Positions 17,259 to 25,677 of a stretch of 64,000 nt of DNA are shown here, one piece after another; positions within the stretch are counted from its first letter, which is position 1, and each line of letters starts with the position of its first letter. The position numbers and the translations under genes were made by a program. Below the pieces are notes generated by a model, which was not told where the DNA came from, did no database searches, and worked only from the letters and a program-made list of their open reading frames with translations. Source of the DNA: Terebella lapidaria (Eukaryota > Annelida > Polychaeta > Terebellida > Terebellidae). The stretch spans positions 27,813,667 to 27,877,666 of the forward strand of contig OX424568.1 in the NCBI GenBank assembly GCA_949152475.1, read 5' to 3'.

Positions 17259-17320
17259 AGCGGGTCGCGGAAAAGGGGAAATCCGGGACCCGGAAGAGAG
17301 GACACCCCCATAACCGGCAG

Positions 17321-20300
17321 GTGGTTCACGGACCCGGTCCCAGGGGCGAGGTGGGCATGTGTGTGACAGCCAGAGTAAGCGGAGAGCCAGTAACGCTGAT
17401 AATCGACACCGGCAGCACTGTCACAATGCTCAACCTACAAACCTGGGAACGGATCCGGAAACCCGGAATGAAGCTGAAGCGGTCGCCGATTCGTCTTTCA
17501 ATGGTTGACGGAAGTAACATACGGACACATGGCCGGAAAGAACTTCCACTCAACATCGCAGGAGTAGCTGAGACCGTGACGTTCGAGATTGCAGACTGTG
17601 AAGACGAAGGAATACTGGGGATGGATTTCATCCGTTCCCGAGTATCCGGCATAAACTTCGACCGGATGACCATGCAGATGGGCAGCCAGGAGGTGTTCCT
17701 CACCATGTTCGAGCAGACCAGGGAGCCGTTTCCGATCAACGCTGTAGCAGATTACCAAATTCCGCCGGAAACGGAACAGCTGATTATAGGACAAGCAGAG
17801 AGTGTCCGTGAAGCAGAAGGAGTACTAGAAATGCTGCAGGAGCCTACGGAGAAAAGACCTTGGCTGATCGGGAGAACTTTATCCCGGATAAAGCAAGGAA
17901 CAGTCCCGGTTCGAGTGATCAACGTGATGGCAGAGCCGGTAATCATCAAGAAAGGAGCGCAGTTGGCGACGATGACCACCTTAGCAGCCGGTTGCAGTGT
18001 TGTGCCGTTGGCGGAGCGGAGCCGGAAGGTGCAGATTTCCACGGAGTCGGAGGCCGGGCGGAATTGGAGCGGGTACGAGAAGCTGCGGCAGTTAGCAGAG
18101 CAGACCCAGGATGCAGTGCCGAGTCATTTCCGCGAGAGAGTAACCGACCTCCTATTTCGGAATAAGCCGACCTTCAGTAATGATGCCGGAGAACTGGGGC
18201 AGACCAACGAGGTACAACATCAGATAAACACGGGCAGTCACCGGCCGATTAAGCAGCCAACCAGACGAATTCCGCCAGACAAGAGAGAGCTGGTGAGCAG
18301 TCTGATTCAGGAGATGAAAGGCAAGAACGTCATTGAAGAAAGTAGCAGTCCGTGGGCTTCACCGATTGTCCTCGTGAAGAAAAAGGATGGGACCACCCGG
18401 TTCTGCGTCGATTACCGGCGGTTAAATGCAGTCACGGAGAAAGATGCTTATCCGTTGCCGAGAATAGACGACACCATAGCAGCCTGTGCAGACGCTAAAT
18501 GGTTCTCCACTCTCGACCTGACCAGTGGCTACTGGCAGGTCGGGATGGATGAAGACGCCCGGAAAAAGTCGGCCTTCTGTGTTCCTGGCGGCCTTTACCA
18601 GTTCAAAGTGATGAGTTTCGGCTTGTGCAATGCTCCGGGTACGTTCGAGCGGTTGATGGAGAAGGTGCTAGGCGGTTTGTCCTGGAAGACCTGCCTCATA
18701 TATCTGGACGACATCATAGTCTACAGCAAGACCCTGGAGGATCACATCCGTGATCTTCAGGAGGTGTTCAGCAAGCTGAGAGAGGCAGACCTAAAAGTCA
18801 AACCGTCAAAATGCAAGTTCTTCCAGCCGGAGGTGTCTTTCCTAGGTCACATAGTCGGCAGAGACGGTATCCGCACCGACCCGGCAAAAACGGAGGCAGT
18901 ACGGAAGTGGCGGACACCCACCAACCTGACGGAGCTGCGCAGTTTTCTGGGACTTTGCTCCTATTACCGGAAGTTCGTGCCGAAGTTCTCCGAGATTGCA
19001 GCGCCGCTGAATCACTTGACGGAAAAAGGGGTGCCGTTCCGGTGGCAGACGGAGCAAGAACAAGCATTTGCAGAGCTGAAGAACCGCCTAGTATCGGCAC
19101 CGATACTCGGGTACCCAAGGGAGCAAGGCCGATATATCCTGGACACGGACGCCAGTGACACCGGGCTGGGAGCAGTACTGTCACAGAAGCAGGGCAACCA
19201 GGAGCGGGTGATAACCTACTTGAGCCGCAGCCTAACCAAAGAAGAACGGAGATACTGTGTCACCCGGAAGGAGCTCCTGGCGGTTGTGTTTGCGGTACAA
19301 AAGAATAAGCAGTACTTGCTGGGACGACACTTCCTTCTTCGCACGGATCATGGCAGTCTGACCTGGCTTATGAATTTCAAGGAGCCCCAGGGGCAGGTAG
19401 CCCGGTGGATTGAGCTCCTGAGTGAGTTTCATTTCGACATCGAACATCGTCCGGGGCGAATCCATAATAATGCGGACGCCTTGTCCAGATCCCCTTGCAG
19501 CCAATGCGGAAAAATCGACTGGAAACAAGCCAAGATAGATGCCTGGAACTACGGAGAAAGAATCCGGCAGACACGAAGTGAAGAAACTCCTCAGCCCAAG
19601 CCAAAGAAGGGGGGACGCCGGAAGCGGTCAAGGAGATCGGGCGGAGAAGCAGAACTGACGGAGGAAGCAGTCCCAAGGAAGGCGGTTGCAGTAGCGGAGA
19701 AAGCAGCGTCCCGGAAGCCGGTTGCGGTTGCGGTGACAGAGGAAGCAGTCCCAAGGAAGGCGGTTGCAGTAGCGGAGAAAGCAGCGTCCCGGAAGCCGGT
19801 TGCGGTTGCGGTGACGGAGAAAGCAGCGTCCCGGAAGCCGGTTGCGGTTGCGGTGACGGAGAAAGCAGTGTCCCGGAAGCCGGTTGCGGTTGCGGTGACG
19901 GAGAAGGCAGTTCCAGGAAAAGCGGATGCGGTTGCAGAGCAGATTAGGCTGGCGGAAAATGCGGACCAGGATACTGTGCTGGGGCAGAAATATCGACCAG
20001 ATGATTTGCGGAGAATGCAGCAAGCAGAACCTTGGTACTCACTGGTGACGTCGCTGATCGACGGGAGCGGTACAGCTGGCAGTGCAGACTTTTCCAGCAT
20101 GAGCAGCGAGGAGAAAGTGCTGTACGGGATGCGGAAGACCTTGCTGAAAGTCGACGGAGTAGTCTACCGGAAATGGAGAACGGCAGAAGGAACCAGCCGA
20201 ATGCAGTTAATAACCCCGAAGGAGCTGAGACAGGAGATTTTCCGTCTGGCCCACCAGAGCCGGACGGGAGGACACCTCGGAAGCAGAAGGATGGCGGCTA

Positions 20301-21400
20301 GCATTCGGAGGCGGTATTTCTGGCCGGCTATGATGCGGGACATAAAGCAGTGGGTGCTGAGCTGTGACGAATGTGCGTCAAGAAGTATGCAGAACTTGAA
20401 ACGATCTCCGATGCAGAAATACCGGGTTGGAGCGCCCATGGAGAGGGTGGCAATGGACGTGATGGGTCCGTTACCTAAATCCACCCGGGGGAACCGGTAC
20501 ATCTTAGTAATCGGCGATTACTTCACCAAGTGGGTAGAGGCTTACCCGATGCCGAATCAGGAAGCGGTGACGGTTGCGGACATATTCGTCAACCAGTTTG
20601 CAGCGCGGTACGGTATCCCGATGGAGATACACACCGACCAAGGCAGAAATTTCGAGTCCGACTTGCTGAGAAATGTTTGCAGAATCCTGGGGATTCACAA
20701 GACACGGACGACCGCTTTCCGACCTCAGTCGGACGGTTTCATCGAGCGATTCAACCGGACGCTGCAGCAGATTTTGAGCCTGTACGTAAGCGAGCGGCAG
20801 ACCAACTGGGATCAGCTAGTTCCGTTGGCGATGGCAGCTTATCGGAGTACCCCGCAGGAGACAACCGGGCAGAGTCCCAACTTGCTGATGCTGGGCAGAG
20901 AAGTCAACACTCCGGTAGAGTTACTGATTGGCAGACCGCCGGGAGAATCAACGGCAGAAGTAACAGAGTATGGCAGTCAGCTCCGGGAGCGACTAGAGGC
21001 GGTATACAAGGCGGTTCGAGCGAAATCTGGCAGAGAAATGGAACGGCAGAAGAAGCTGTACGACCGGAGGAAGGTCAACAATCAGTTCCAGCCAGGAGAC
21101 CGAGTGTGGATGGCGGTCAAAACACGGAAGAAGGGCAAAGCTCCCAAGTTGCAGAGGAAGTGGAGCGGTCCAAAGCTAGTGCTGAGCAGATTTACCGACG
21201 TGACCTACGAGATTGCAGAGAGTGAAACTCGACAGAAGGTGGTTCACTTCGATTTGCTGAAACCGTATAATGGCGTCAAGCATCCGAGATGGATGAAGCG
21301 GAGAATGGCGGATTCCTGGAGGCAGACGGAGCCGCCGAAGCAGAGTAGTGTTCCGGAGACGGAACCGACGGTCTCTGAGTCGGATACGGACTCGGAGTAA
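17321..21400 (+). CDS. pol: E2 pol: protease, RT, RNase H, integrase
   Basis: 1359 codons counted from 17321 (a GTG). The frame is open upstream across the gag stop, so translation probably enters by -1 frameshift near 17255 rather than starting here. Protease IIDTGST (Asp about 28); RT with VLVKKKDG and active site YLDD (461-464); RNase H DTDASD (about 608) and TDHGS; a Lys/Ala/Val-rich linker of seven 12-14-residue repeats (about 777-870); integrase H2C2 finger (HQSRTGGH ... CDEC, from about 977); catalytic Asp 1046, Asp 1106 and Glu 1142 (D35E); a WSGPKLVLSRF module near the C-terminus. All catalytic residues are present and there are no internal stops, consistent with an active Ty3/gypsy polyprotein. 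The TEKAASRKPVAVAV linker repeat is unusual for the family. Confidence 0.93.
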   Translation: MVHGPGPRGEVGMCVTARVSGEPVTLIIDTGSTVTMLNLQTWERIRKPGMKLKRSPIRLSMVDGSNIRTHGRKELPLNIAGVAETVTFEIADCEDEGILGMDFIRSRVSGINFDRMTMQMGSQEVFLTMFEQTREPFPINAVADYQIPPETEQLIIGQAESVREAEGVLEMLQEPTEKRPWLIGRTLSRIKQGTVPVRVINVMAEPVIIKKGAQLATMTTLAAGCSVVPLAERSRKVQISTESEAGRNWSGYEKLRQLAEQTQDAVPSHFRERVTDLLFRNKPTFSNDAGELGQTNEVQHQINTGSHRPIKQPTRRIPPDKRELVSSLIQEMKGKNVIEESSSPWASPIVLVKKKDGTTRFCVDYRRLNAVTEKDAYPLPRIDDTIAACADAKWFSTLDLTSGYWQVGMDEDARKKSAFCVPGGLYQFKVMSFGLCNAPGTFERLMEKVLGGLSWKTCLIYLDDIIVYSKTLEDHIRDLQEVFSKLREADLKVKPSKCKFFQPEVSFLGHIVGRDGIRTDPAKTEAVRKWRTPTNLTELRSFLGLCSYYRKFVPKFSEIAAPLNHLTEKGVPFRWQTEQEQAFAELKNRLVSAPILGYPREQGRYILDTDASDTGLGAVLSQKQGNQERVITYLSRSLTKEERRYCVTRKELLAVVFAVQKNKQYLLGRHFLLRTDHGSLTWLMNFKEPQGQVARWIELLSEFHFDIEHRPGRIHNNADALSRSPCSQCGKIDWKQAKIDAWNYGERIRQTRSEETPQPKPKKGGRRKRSRRSGGEAELTEEAVPRKAVAVAEKAASRKPVAVAVTEEAVPRKAVAVAEKAASRKPVAVAVTEKAASRKPVAVAVTEKAVSRKPVAVAVTEKAVPGKADAVAEQIRLAENADQDTVLGQKYRPDDLRRMQQAEPWYSLVTSLIDGSGTAGSADFSSMSSEEKVLYGMRKTLLKVDGVVYRKWRTAEGTSRMQLITPKELRQEIFRLAHQSRTGGHLGSRRMAASIRRRYFWPAMMRDIKQWVLSCDECASRSMQNLKRSPMQKYRVGAPMERVAMDVMGPLPKSTRGNRYILVIGDYFTKWVEAYPMPNQEAVTVADIFVNQFAARYGIPMEIHTDQGRNFESDLLRNVCRILGIHKTRTTAFRPQSDGFIERFNRTLQQILSLYVSERQTNWDQLVPLAMAAYRSTPQETTGQSPNLLMLGREVNTPVELLIGRPPGESTAEVTEYGSQLRERLEAVYKAVRAKSGREMERQKKLYDRRKVNNQFQPGDRVWMAVKTRKKGKAPKLQRKWSGPKLVLSRFTDVTYEIAESETRQKVVHFDLLKPYNGVKHPRWMKRRMADSWRQTEPPKQSSVPETEPTVSESDTDSE
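19654..19945 (+). repeat. 42-bp coding minisatellite in E2 pol
   Basis: Seven units of 36 or 42 bp encoding variants of VTEKAASRKPVAVA, between RNase H and the integrase finger. All units keep the reading frame. E1 has about 14 units at the equivalent place. Confidence 0.85.
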
Positions 21401-22149
21401 AGCCGCAGAGGACGCAGAAATATTAGAAGACGGAGTGAGCTGTAGAGCAGGAGAAGGAGATAGCTGAGACCCTGGTAAAACGTTGAGTTCCGGCAGAGAG
21501 CGACCGCAAGAAGTCGAAGCAGCGAGCAAGTGCTGGTTCCGGAAACAGGGCGGAGAAAAGAAGCAGAGCGGAAAGCGGTGCAGAGACCGGATAGAGACAT
21601 CCTAGAGGTTCTGACTGGTTTGAGCGCATAGTCAACCAGTCCAGGGTAGCGGCCAGGGGTCCAGAAGAACCTGGGTTAGCGGTCTAGTATCTCCAGAGAA
21701 GCAGCTACACGTCTTCCGTATTCAGAGAATTAAGACGGAAAAGTTTTCCGGCTGTAGACAACCAACCGGAGTTTCCACTTAGCAGAGACAGCAAACCGGC
21801 TGCAGATCGACAGAAGCGGTGAAACATCATTCCAGATAGGAAGGGCCCTCCTTCTGGACAAGAATGTATGCAGTTTCCAGTGTCGACAAGCAGTAATACC
21901 AGTGAGCAGATATGCAGTTGACGAAGCAGTACAGATGGCGGAAACGCCCAACTTGCAGTCTAGATGTTCGTCTGAGAGGCAGATTCAACTGGCTGAGACT
22001 CTTTTCAACCCTCCTGATGGCAGAGATACTTCAAAATTGCAGATACTTCGCTCGGAGAAGCAGTTGAAAGGGAGCCGGAAAAACCCGGAGAAGCCGGTTG
22101 AGCCGGAGACGGACACCTCTCGGTTAACGGTTGAGTTTTTGCATAATTG
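21401..22149 (+). other. E2 gap between pol and ORF3
   Basis: About 750 bases with no recognisable product. A 99-codon frame (21902-22201) exists, but the matching E1 sequence has an early stop (the TAG just after TCGGAGAAG), so I do not call it a gene. It may supply upstream regulatory sequence for ORF3. Confidence 0.5.
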
Positions 22150-22219
22150 TGACGTCACTCCTGAGGCAGCCAATCAGCGTGGAGCTTTTCAAATCACGTG
22201 AGCAGAAAGGGTATAAAAG
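22150..22219 (+). promoter_or_regulatory. Putative internal promoter for ORF3
   Basis: CRE TGACGTCA (22150-22157), CCAATCA (22170-22176), TCACGTGA (22194-22201) and TATAAAAG (22212-22219), then about 230 bases of leader to ORF3. These are the elements of the LTR promoter in nearly the same order and spacing (E-box to TATA 18 bases here, 23 in the LTR). E1 keeps all four (31563-31632). Confidence 0.65.
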
Positions 22220-22452
22220 GGCCTTGAAATCGGGCTCTGACAGCAGTTGGAGAGCAGACCTCGAGCTGTGCACATCGCAGACAAAGTTTGGCGGAATCGA
22301 ATCAAGTCCAGCATTTTCCGGCAGCGACAGATTTTGCAGTGAAAAACGACTAAGTGTTTCCCGGAAGACCACCAGTCCGGAGAAGCGGTGCAGAAGCGGT
22401 GCAGTAAAAGCAGTGCAGTAGATCGACAATTTCAGTTTCCCGGCCTTCCGGA

Positions 22453-23238
22453 ATGGCCTACTCGGCGTTCCTTGATAGACAAGATCGCGGCCGGAGCAGA
22501 GATTGGGCAACCCCGCAGCCACTGGATTATAGCCGGCTGCCACTGGATTATAGCCGGCTGTGTAAGCGGTGTGACCGGATGTTTGAGAGTGCGAGGGACC
22601 GGAGACGGCATGTGTGCCCAGCCCAGAGATTTCATTGCTGTTTGTGTGCCTTCTATGGCAACCGGGCGAACGACCTTAGGAGGCATCTCCGGGAGATGCA
22701 CGGGTGGAAGTACCCTTCCGGGAACCGTCCTCCTCAGGACGAGGCCACCCTCAACCATGTGGGAACCTTTGATTCGGCCTGGCGGGGAACAGCAACGCAG
22801 TCCCGGCATAGGCGTTTCCGGCGATACTGCACCCGGTCACCAAGGGAGAATACAGTTCCGGGAACTTATGCGGACCAGCTTCCGTTTGGCCCTGACTGGG
22901 ATGCCGGAGCAGCCGCCCCCATCGGACAACCGGAGCAGTTAGATCTCCCGGAATGGGTTCCGGATCCACAGGGCTGTCTCCGGGCCGCCGACGACGCTCC
23001 TCCGGAAAGCTGGGATCAGGAGATGGAGCTAATTGCAGAGGCGGTCAGAGCAGTTATGCCGGATCAAGCAGACGATTGGGAGAAACCCGAAGAGGAAGAT
23101 CAGCCGGTGGAAGACTGGGAGGCAGAGATCCGGGTGTGGGAATATAGACCACCTTCTCCCACTTCGGAGCCGGAGACGGATGAGTCGGAGTATGAGACGG
23201 CAGATGAGGACTCCTGGACGGAAGCGAAGGCAGTGTGA
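22453..23238 (+). CDS. E2 ORF3: two-zinc-finger acidic protein
   Basis: 261 residues from ATG 22453, the first ATG of this frame downstream of the internal TATA box. Finger 1: C37, C40, H53, C55. Finger 2: C62, C65, H78, H83 (C2H2 spacing X2-12-4). A tandem LDYSRLP/LDYSRL duplication precedes the fingers; E1 has one copy. The C-terminal half is acidic and Pro/Glu-rich (SEPETDESEYETADEDSW). A DNA- or RNA-binding regulator with an acidic tail is plausible by architecture, as with accessory transactivators of complex retroelements, but I do not recognise a named family. The frame is kept in E1 apart from one stop and an in-frame deletion. Confidence 0.75.
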   Translation: MAYSAFLDRQDRGRSRDWATPQPLDYSRLPLDYSRLCKRCDRMFESARDRRRHVCPAQRFHCCLCAFYGNRANDLRRHLREMHGWKYPSGNRPPQDEATLNHVGTFDSAWRGTATQSRHRRFRRYCTRSPRENTVPGTYADQLPFGPDWDAGAAAPIGQPEQLDLPEWVPDPQGCLRAADDAPPESWDQEMELIAEAVRAVMPDQADDWEKPEEEDQPVEDWEAEIRVWEYRPPSPTSEPETDESEYETADEDSWTEAKAV

Positions 23239-23336
23239 AAGTAGACGGAGGCGGTTGGCAGTATAGCGGTTGACGGAGGCGGTTGGCAGTTTGGCGGAGA
23301 CGGAAGAAGCGGTGGCAGTTAGCAGCAACAACACGG

Positions 23337-23366
<30 letters not shown>
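23337..23366 (+). repeat. Poly-A tract between ORF3 and ORF4
   Basis: 30 consecutive A in E2; 23 at the matching site in E1 (32629-32651). It follows the ORF3 3' sequence and precedes the ORF4 promoter cluster. It could be the tail of a reverse-transcribed mRNA captured by an ancestor. Confidence 0.8.
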
Positions 23367-23368
<2 letters not shown>

Positions 23369-23414
23369 ATTTATCCAAGAAGACCACCAGGAGGAGTTGC
23401 AGTTTGCTGAGCAG

Positions 23415-23465
23415 CCAATCATCAAGCAGATAAGCCAGTCACGTGACTTCCAGAGACTATAAAAG
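23415..23465 (+). promoter_or_regulatory. Putative internal promoter for ORF4
   Basis: CCAATCA (23415-23421), TCACGTGAC (23439-23447) and TATAAAAG (23458-23465), followed by ORF4 78 bases on. Same E-box to TATA spacing (19) as the ORF3 promoter, and the 9-base E-box is identical to that in the LTR. No CRE. Conserved in E1 (32702-32754). Confidence 0.65.
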
Positions 23466-23542
23466 GGGCAGTTAGCTGTTACCGGATGCAGAAGGCAGTT
23501 TGCTGTAGCTGAGTCAACATCGATACAAAGCAGAGAATCAGA

Positions 23543-25402
23543 ATGCCGAAAGTAAAGACAACACCCCGCAAGCCCCGCCCTCACCGGTGTGGAGACTGCA
23601 ACCTAGAGTTCAAGAGCAAGCACACGTTGCTCCGGCATGTCACGGAGCAGCACACAAGTGAAGTCACCGTCTTCGCCTGTCCGCAGTGTGACCATTGGAG
23701 CAGACGGAAAGAGGGAACACAGAAGCATCTGAAGGCCCGGCACGCAATGGACGCAAACCCGATTCGACTGAGGGTGGGCAGAGAGCAGTTTGAGGAGAAA
23801 AGCCTCCGGTCCAAGATGACCCCACGGAAAAGCAAGAAGCCGGTAACACGGCTTGACCAGTTGTCGGATACGGAGTCGGAGTCGGGAGGTTCGGTTTCGT
23901 CCCGGACCCGGTACCATTCCGGTACCCAGTCGGTGGCCACACTAGCAGCCGACGTTTCGTCCACGGAGGCGGAGAGCAGTTCGGAAGAGGAAGCGGAGCT
24001 GAAAATCATGGCAAGTGAAGACGAGTTGCAGGAACCAGGAGACCCGAAGCCGGTTAAGCCGCCTGTGACCCGGAGTTCTTCCCGGAACACCTCCCGGAAA
24101 AACAGCCCTGACCCATCTCGAGGTACCGGAGCAGATCGAGACCGCGGAAAGAAGCGGAGTCGCAGCCGTTCGCCAGATAATTCCGGACGCCATCAACGCC
24201 GAGAATATAGGAAGGAGAGCCCGGAGCGAGCCAAGGACCGAGGCGGAGAACGTGGTCGAGAGGAGAAACGACACACCCCACCCAAGTCTTCCGGAGGCAG
24301 CGTCAAAGGAAAAGGCAAGGGGGTGTATGACTACAAGTTCCGGCTGTTGGAGGAAGGTTCCGGCGGAGCAACGGCAGAAGTGGGAGTGGCAGACATTGCG
24401 GAAATGCAGAGCCGAGACGATGAGGAAGACCTTTTCCGGAGTCCACCTCCGAGAACAACTAGCAGTGGCAGAGCAGTGAGCAGTGTGATTGTCCGGCCCG
24501 GAGGCGGAGCAGAAATCAGATCCAGCGGCCGAGCCGATAGCAGAGCAGATAGCCGAGTCGATAGCAGAGCAGATAGAGCAGATAGCAGAGCAGATAGCCG
24601 AGCGGACAGCAGACCCATTGGCAGATCGGGAGGCAGACCGGAGACCAAAACGGAAGGCGGAAACCGGAGCAGAGCTGGCAGTGAGACGGAGACCCGAGGA
24701 TCCACGGAGCGAACTTTGCCGGCAACCATTCAAGCAGTAGCAGGAAGCAGAACCAGTTCAGCGGCTAGAGATGACGGAATGGAGTCTTCCGCGTCTGAAC
24801 GAAGCCATGCGGACGTGCAGAGAGCCCGGAGGAGTATCCTGGTAGATCAAGCCAGAGCTACACCCGGAATCCTGTCTCCGGTGGAAACCCGACCTCGACA
24901 GTCTTCCAGTGAGCGGTCCGGAAGGAGCCAAGTCCGAGCACCAACCCAGAGTCCACCCTACACATTCTACCCGTTTGGCGGTCCTTCAACTCAACCGTGT
25001 CCGTCACATTGTTTCCCGGTGAATATTGGGGGACGGAGCGCTTCCGTCTTTGCGCCCGCAGTCCCGGAGCACGCCAGATACTATGCAGTACGTTGGGGAC
25101 CGGAGCAGTGGGGGCCAGCCGAGATGAGAGACTCCGGCGTCTACGTAGAGATCATGGAGCAGAGAGAGTCACCGTTTGGTCTCGTCCCGACCCGTCAGAT
25201 CGTCCGGATTCCAGATTGGTCCATCCGGGACGAACGCCTCAGGAATGGATTCTACGTCCCGCCCCAGTGGAGCCTCCATGATCCGGATCTTCTCCCGGTT
25301 GATGCCAGAGGGACAAGCTTCGGACGACCGTTGGTACCACAGACCTTTCCACCGCGTCCGCCGTCGGGGAGCAGTTCGCGCCGTGATACTGGAGGGCAGT
25401 AG
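23543..25402 (+). CDS. E2 ORF4: C2H2 zinc-finger protein with SR-like tail
   Basis: 619 residues. Two canonical C2H2 fingers lie near the N-terminus (C16, C19, H32, H37 and C46, C49, H62, H67), preceded by a basic MPKVKTTPRKPRP stretch that could act in nuclear import. An acidic Ser/Glu segment follows, then an Arg/Ser-rich block (KKRSRSRSPD and many RE/RD pairs) like splicing-factor RS domains, then a tandem RADS run (about 330-355). The C-terminal ~150 residues are less repetitive (a YYAVRWGPE block and a VRIPDWSIRDERLRNGFY block) and well kept in E1, suggesting a folded domain I do not recognise. The context (own TATA-type promoter, last ORF before the LTR) recalls accessory regulators. 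Function is unknown. Confidence 0.75.
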   Translation: MPKVKTTPRKPRPHRCGDCNLEFKSKHTLLRHVTEQHTSEVTVFACPQCDHWSRRKEGTQKHLKARHAMDANPIRLRVGREQFEEKSLRSKMTPRKSKKPVTRLDQLSDTESESGGSVSSRTRYHSGTQSVATLAADVSSTEAESSSEEEAELKIMASEDELQEPGDPKPVKPPVTRSSSRNTSRKNSPDPSRGTGADRDRGKKRSRSRSPDNSGRHQRREYRKESPERAKDRGGERGREEKRHTPPKSSGGSVKGKGKGVYDYKFRLLEEGSGGATAEVGVADIAEMQSRDDEEDLFRSPPPRTTSSGRAVSSVIVRPGGGAEIRSSGRADSRADSRVDSRADRADSRADSRADSRPIGRSGGRPETKTEGGNRSRAGSETETRGSTERTLPATIQAVAGSRTSSAARDDGMESSASERSHADVQRARRSILVDQARATPGILSPVETRPRQSSSERSGRSQVRAPTQSPPYTFYPFGGPSTQPCPSHCFPVNIGGRSASVFAPAVPEHARYYAVRWGPEQWGPAEMRDSGVYVEIMEQRESPFGLVPTRQIVRIPDWSIRDERLRNGFYVPPQWSLHDPDLLPVDARGTSFGRPLVPQTFPPRPPSGSSSRRDTGGQ

Positions 25403-25677
25403 TCGTCGCAAGTCGTCGCAAGTCGTCGCAAGTCAAGTCGGCGCAAGGAGAAGAAAGAAGAACCGTTTCCCGGATTCTAGTATAATTAAGAGTTAAAAAG
25501 TGGGAAACGGAACAAGCAAGATATCCGGGTACAGTGACGGTAAAATAGTTAAGAGATACCAGTACCCGGATCACGGAGACAAGTTGTGTTTGATTTTACG
25601 GACAGTTTAACGGTTGACAATTTGTATATATGTGATATTGTTCTGTTCGGGACGAACAGAGTCTAAGGAAGGGGGAG
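25403..25677 (+). other. E2 3' untranslated region and polypurine tract
   Basis: Begins with a short tandem repeat of GTCGTCGCAA (25406-25436). It ends in AAGGAAGGGGGAG (25665-25677) directly before the 3' LTR, a typical plus-strand primer tract. Confidence 0.75.

Noticed and set aside
21902..22201. 99-codon frame between E2 pol and ORF3
   Set aside because: Not conserved in E1 (early stop) and overlaps the promoter motifs.
24489..24740. Alternative frame inside ORF4 (AEQIAEQ run)
   Set aside because: It is the shifted reading of the RADS repeat, visible as a frameshift product in E1.
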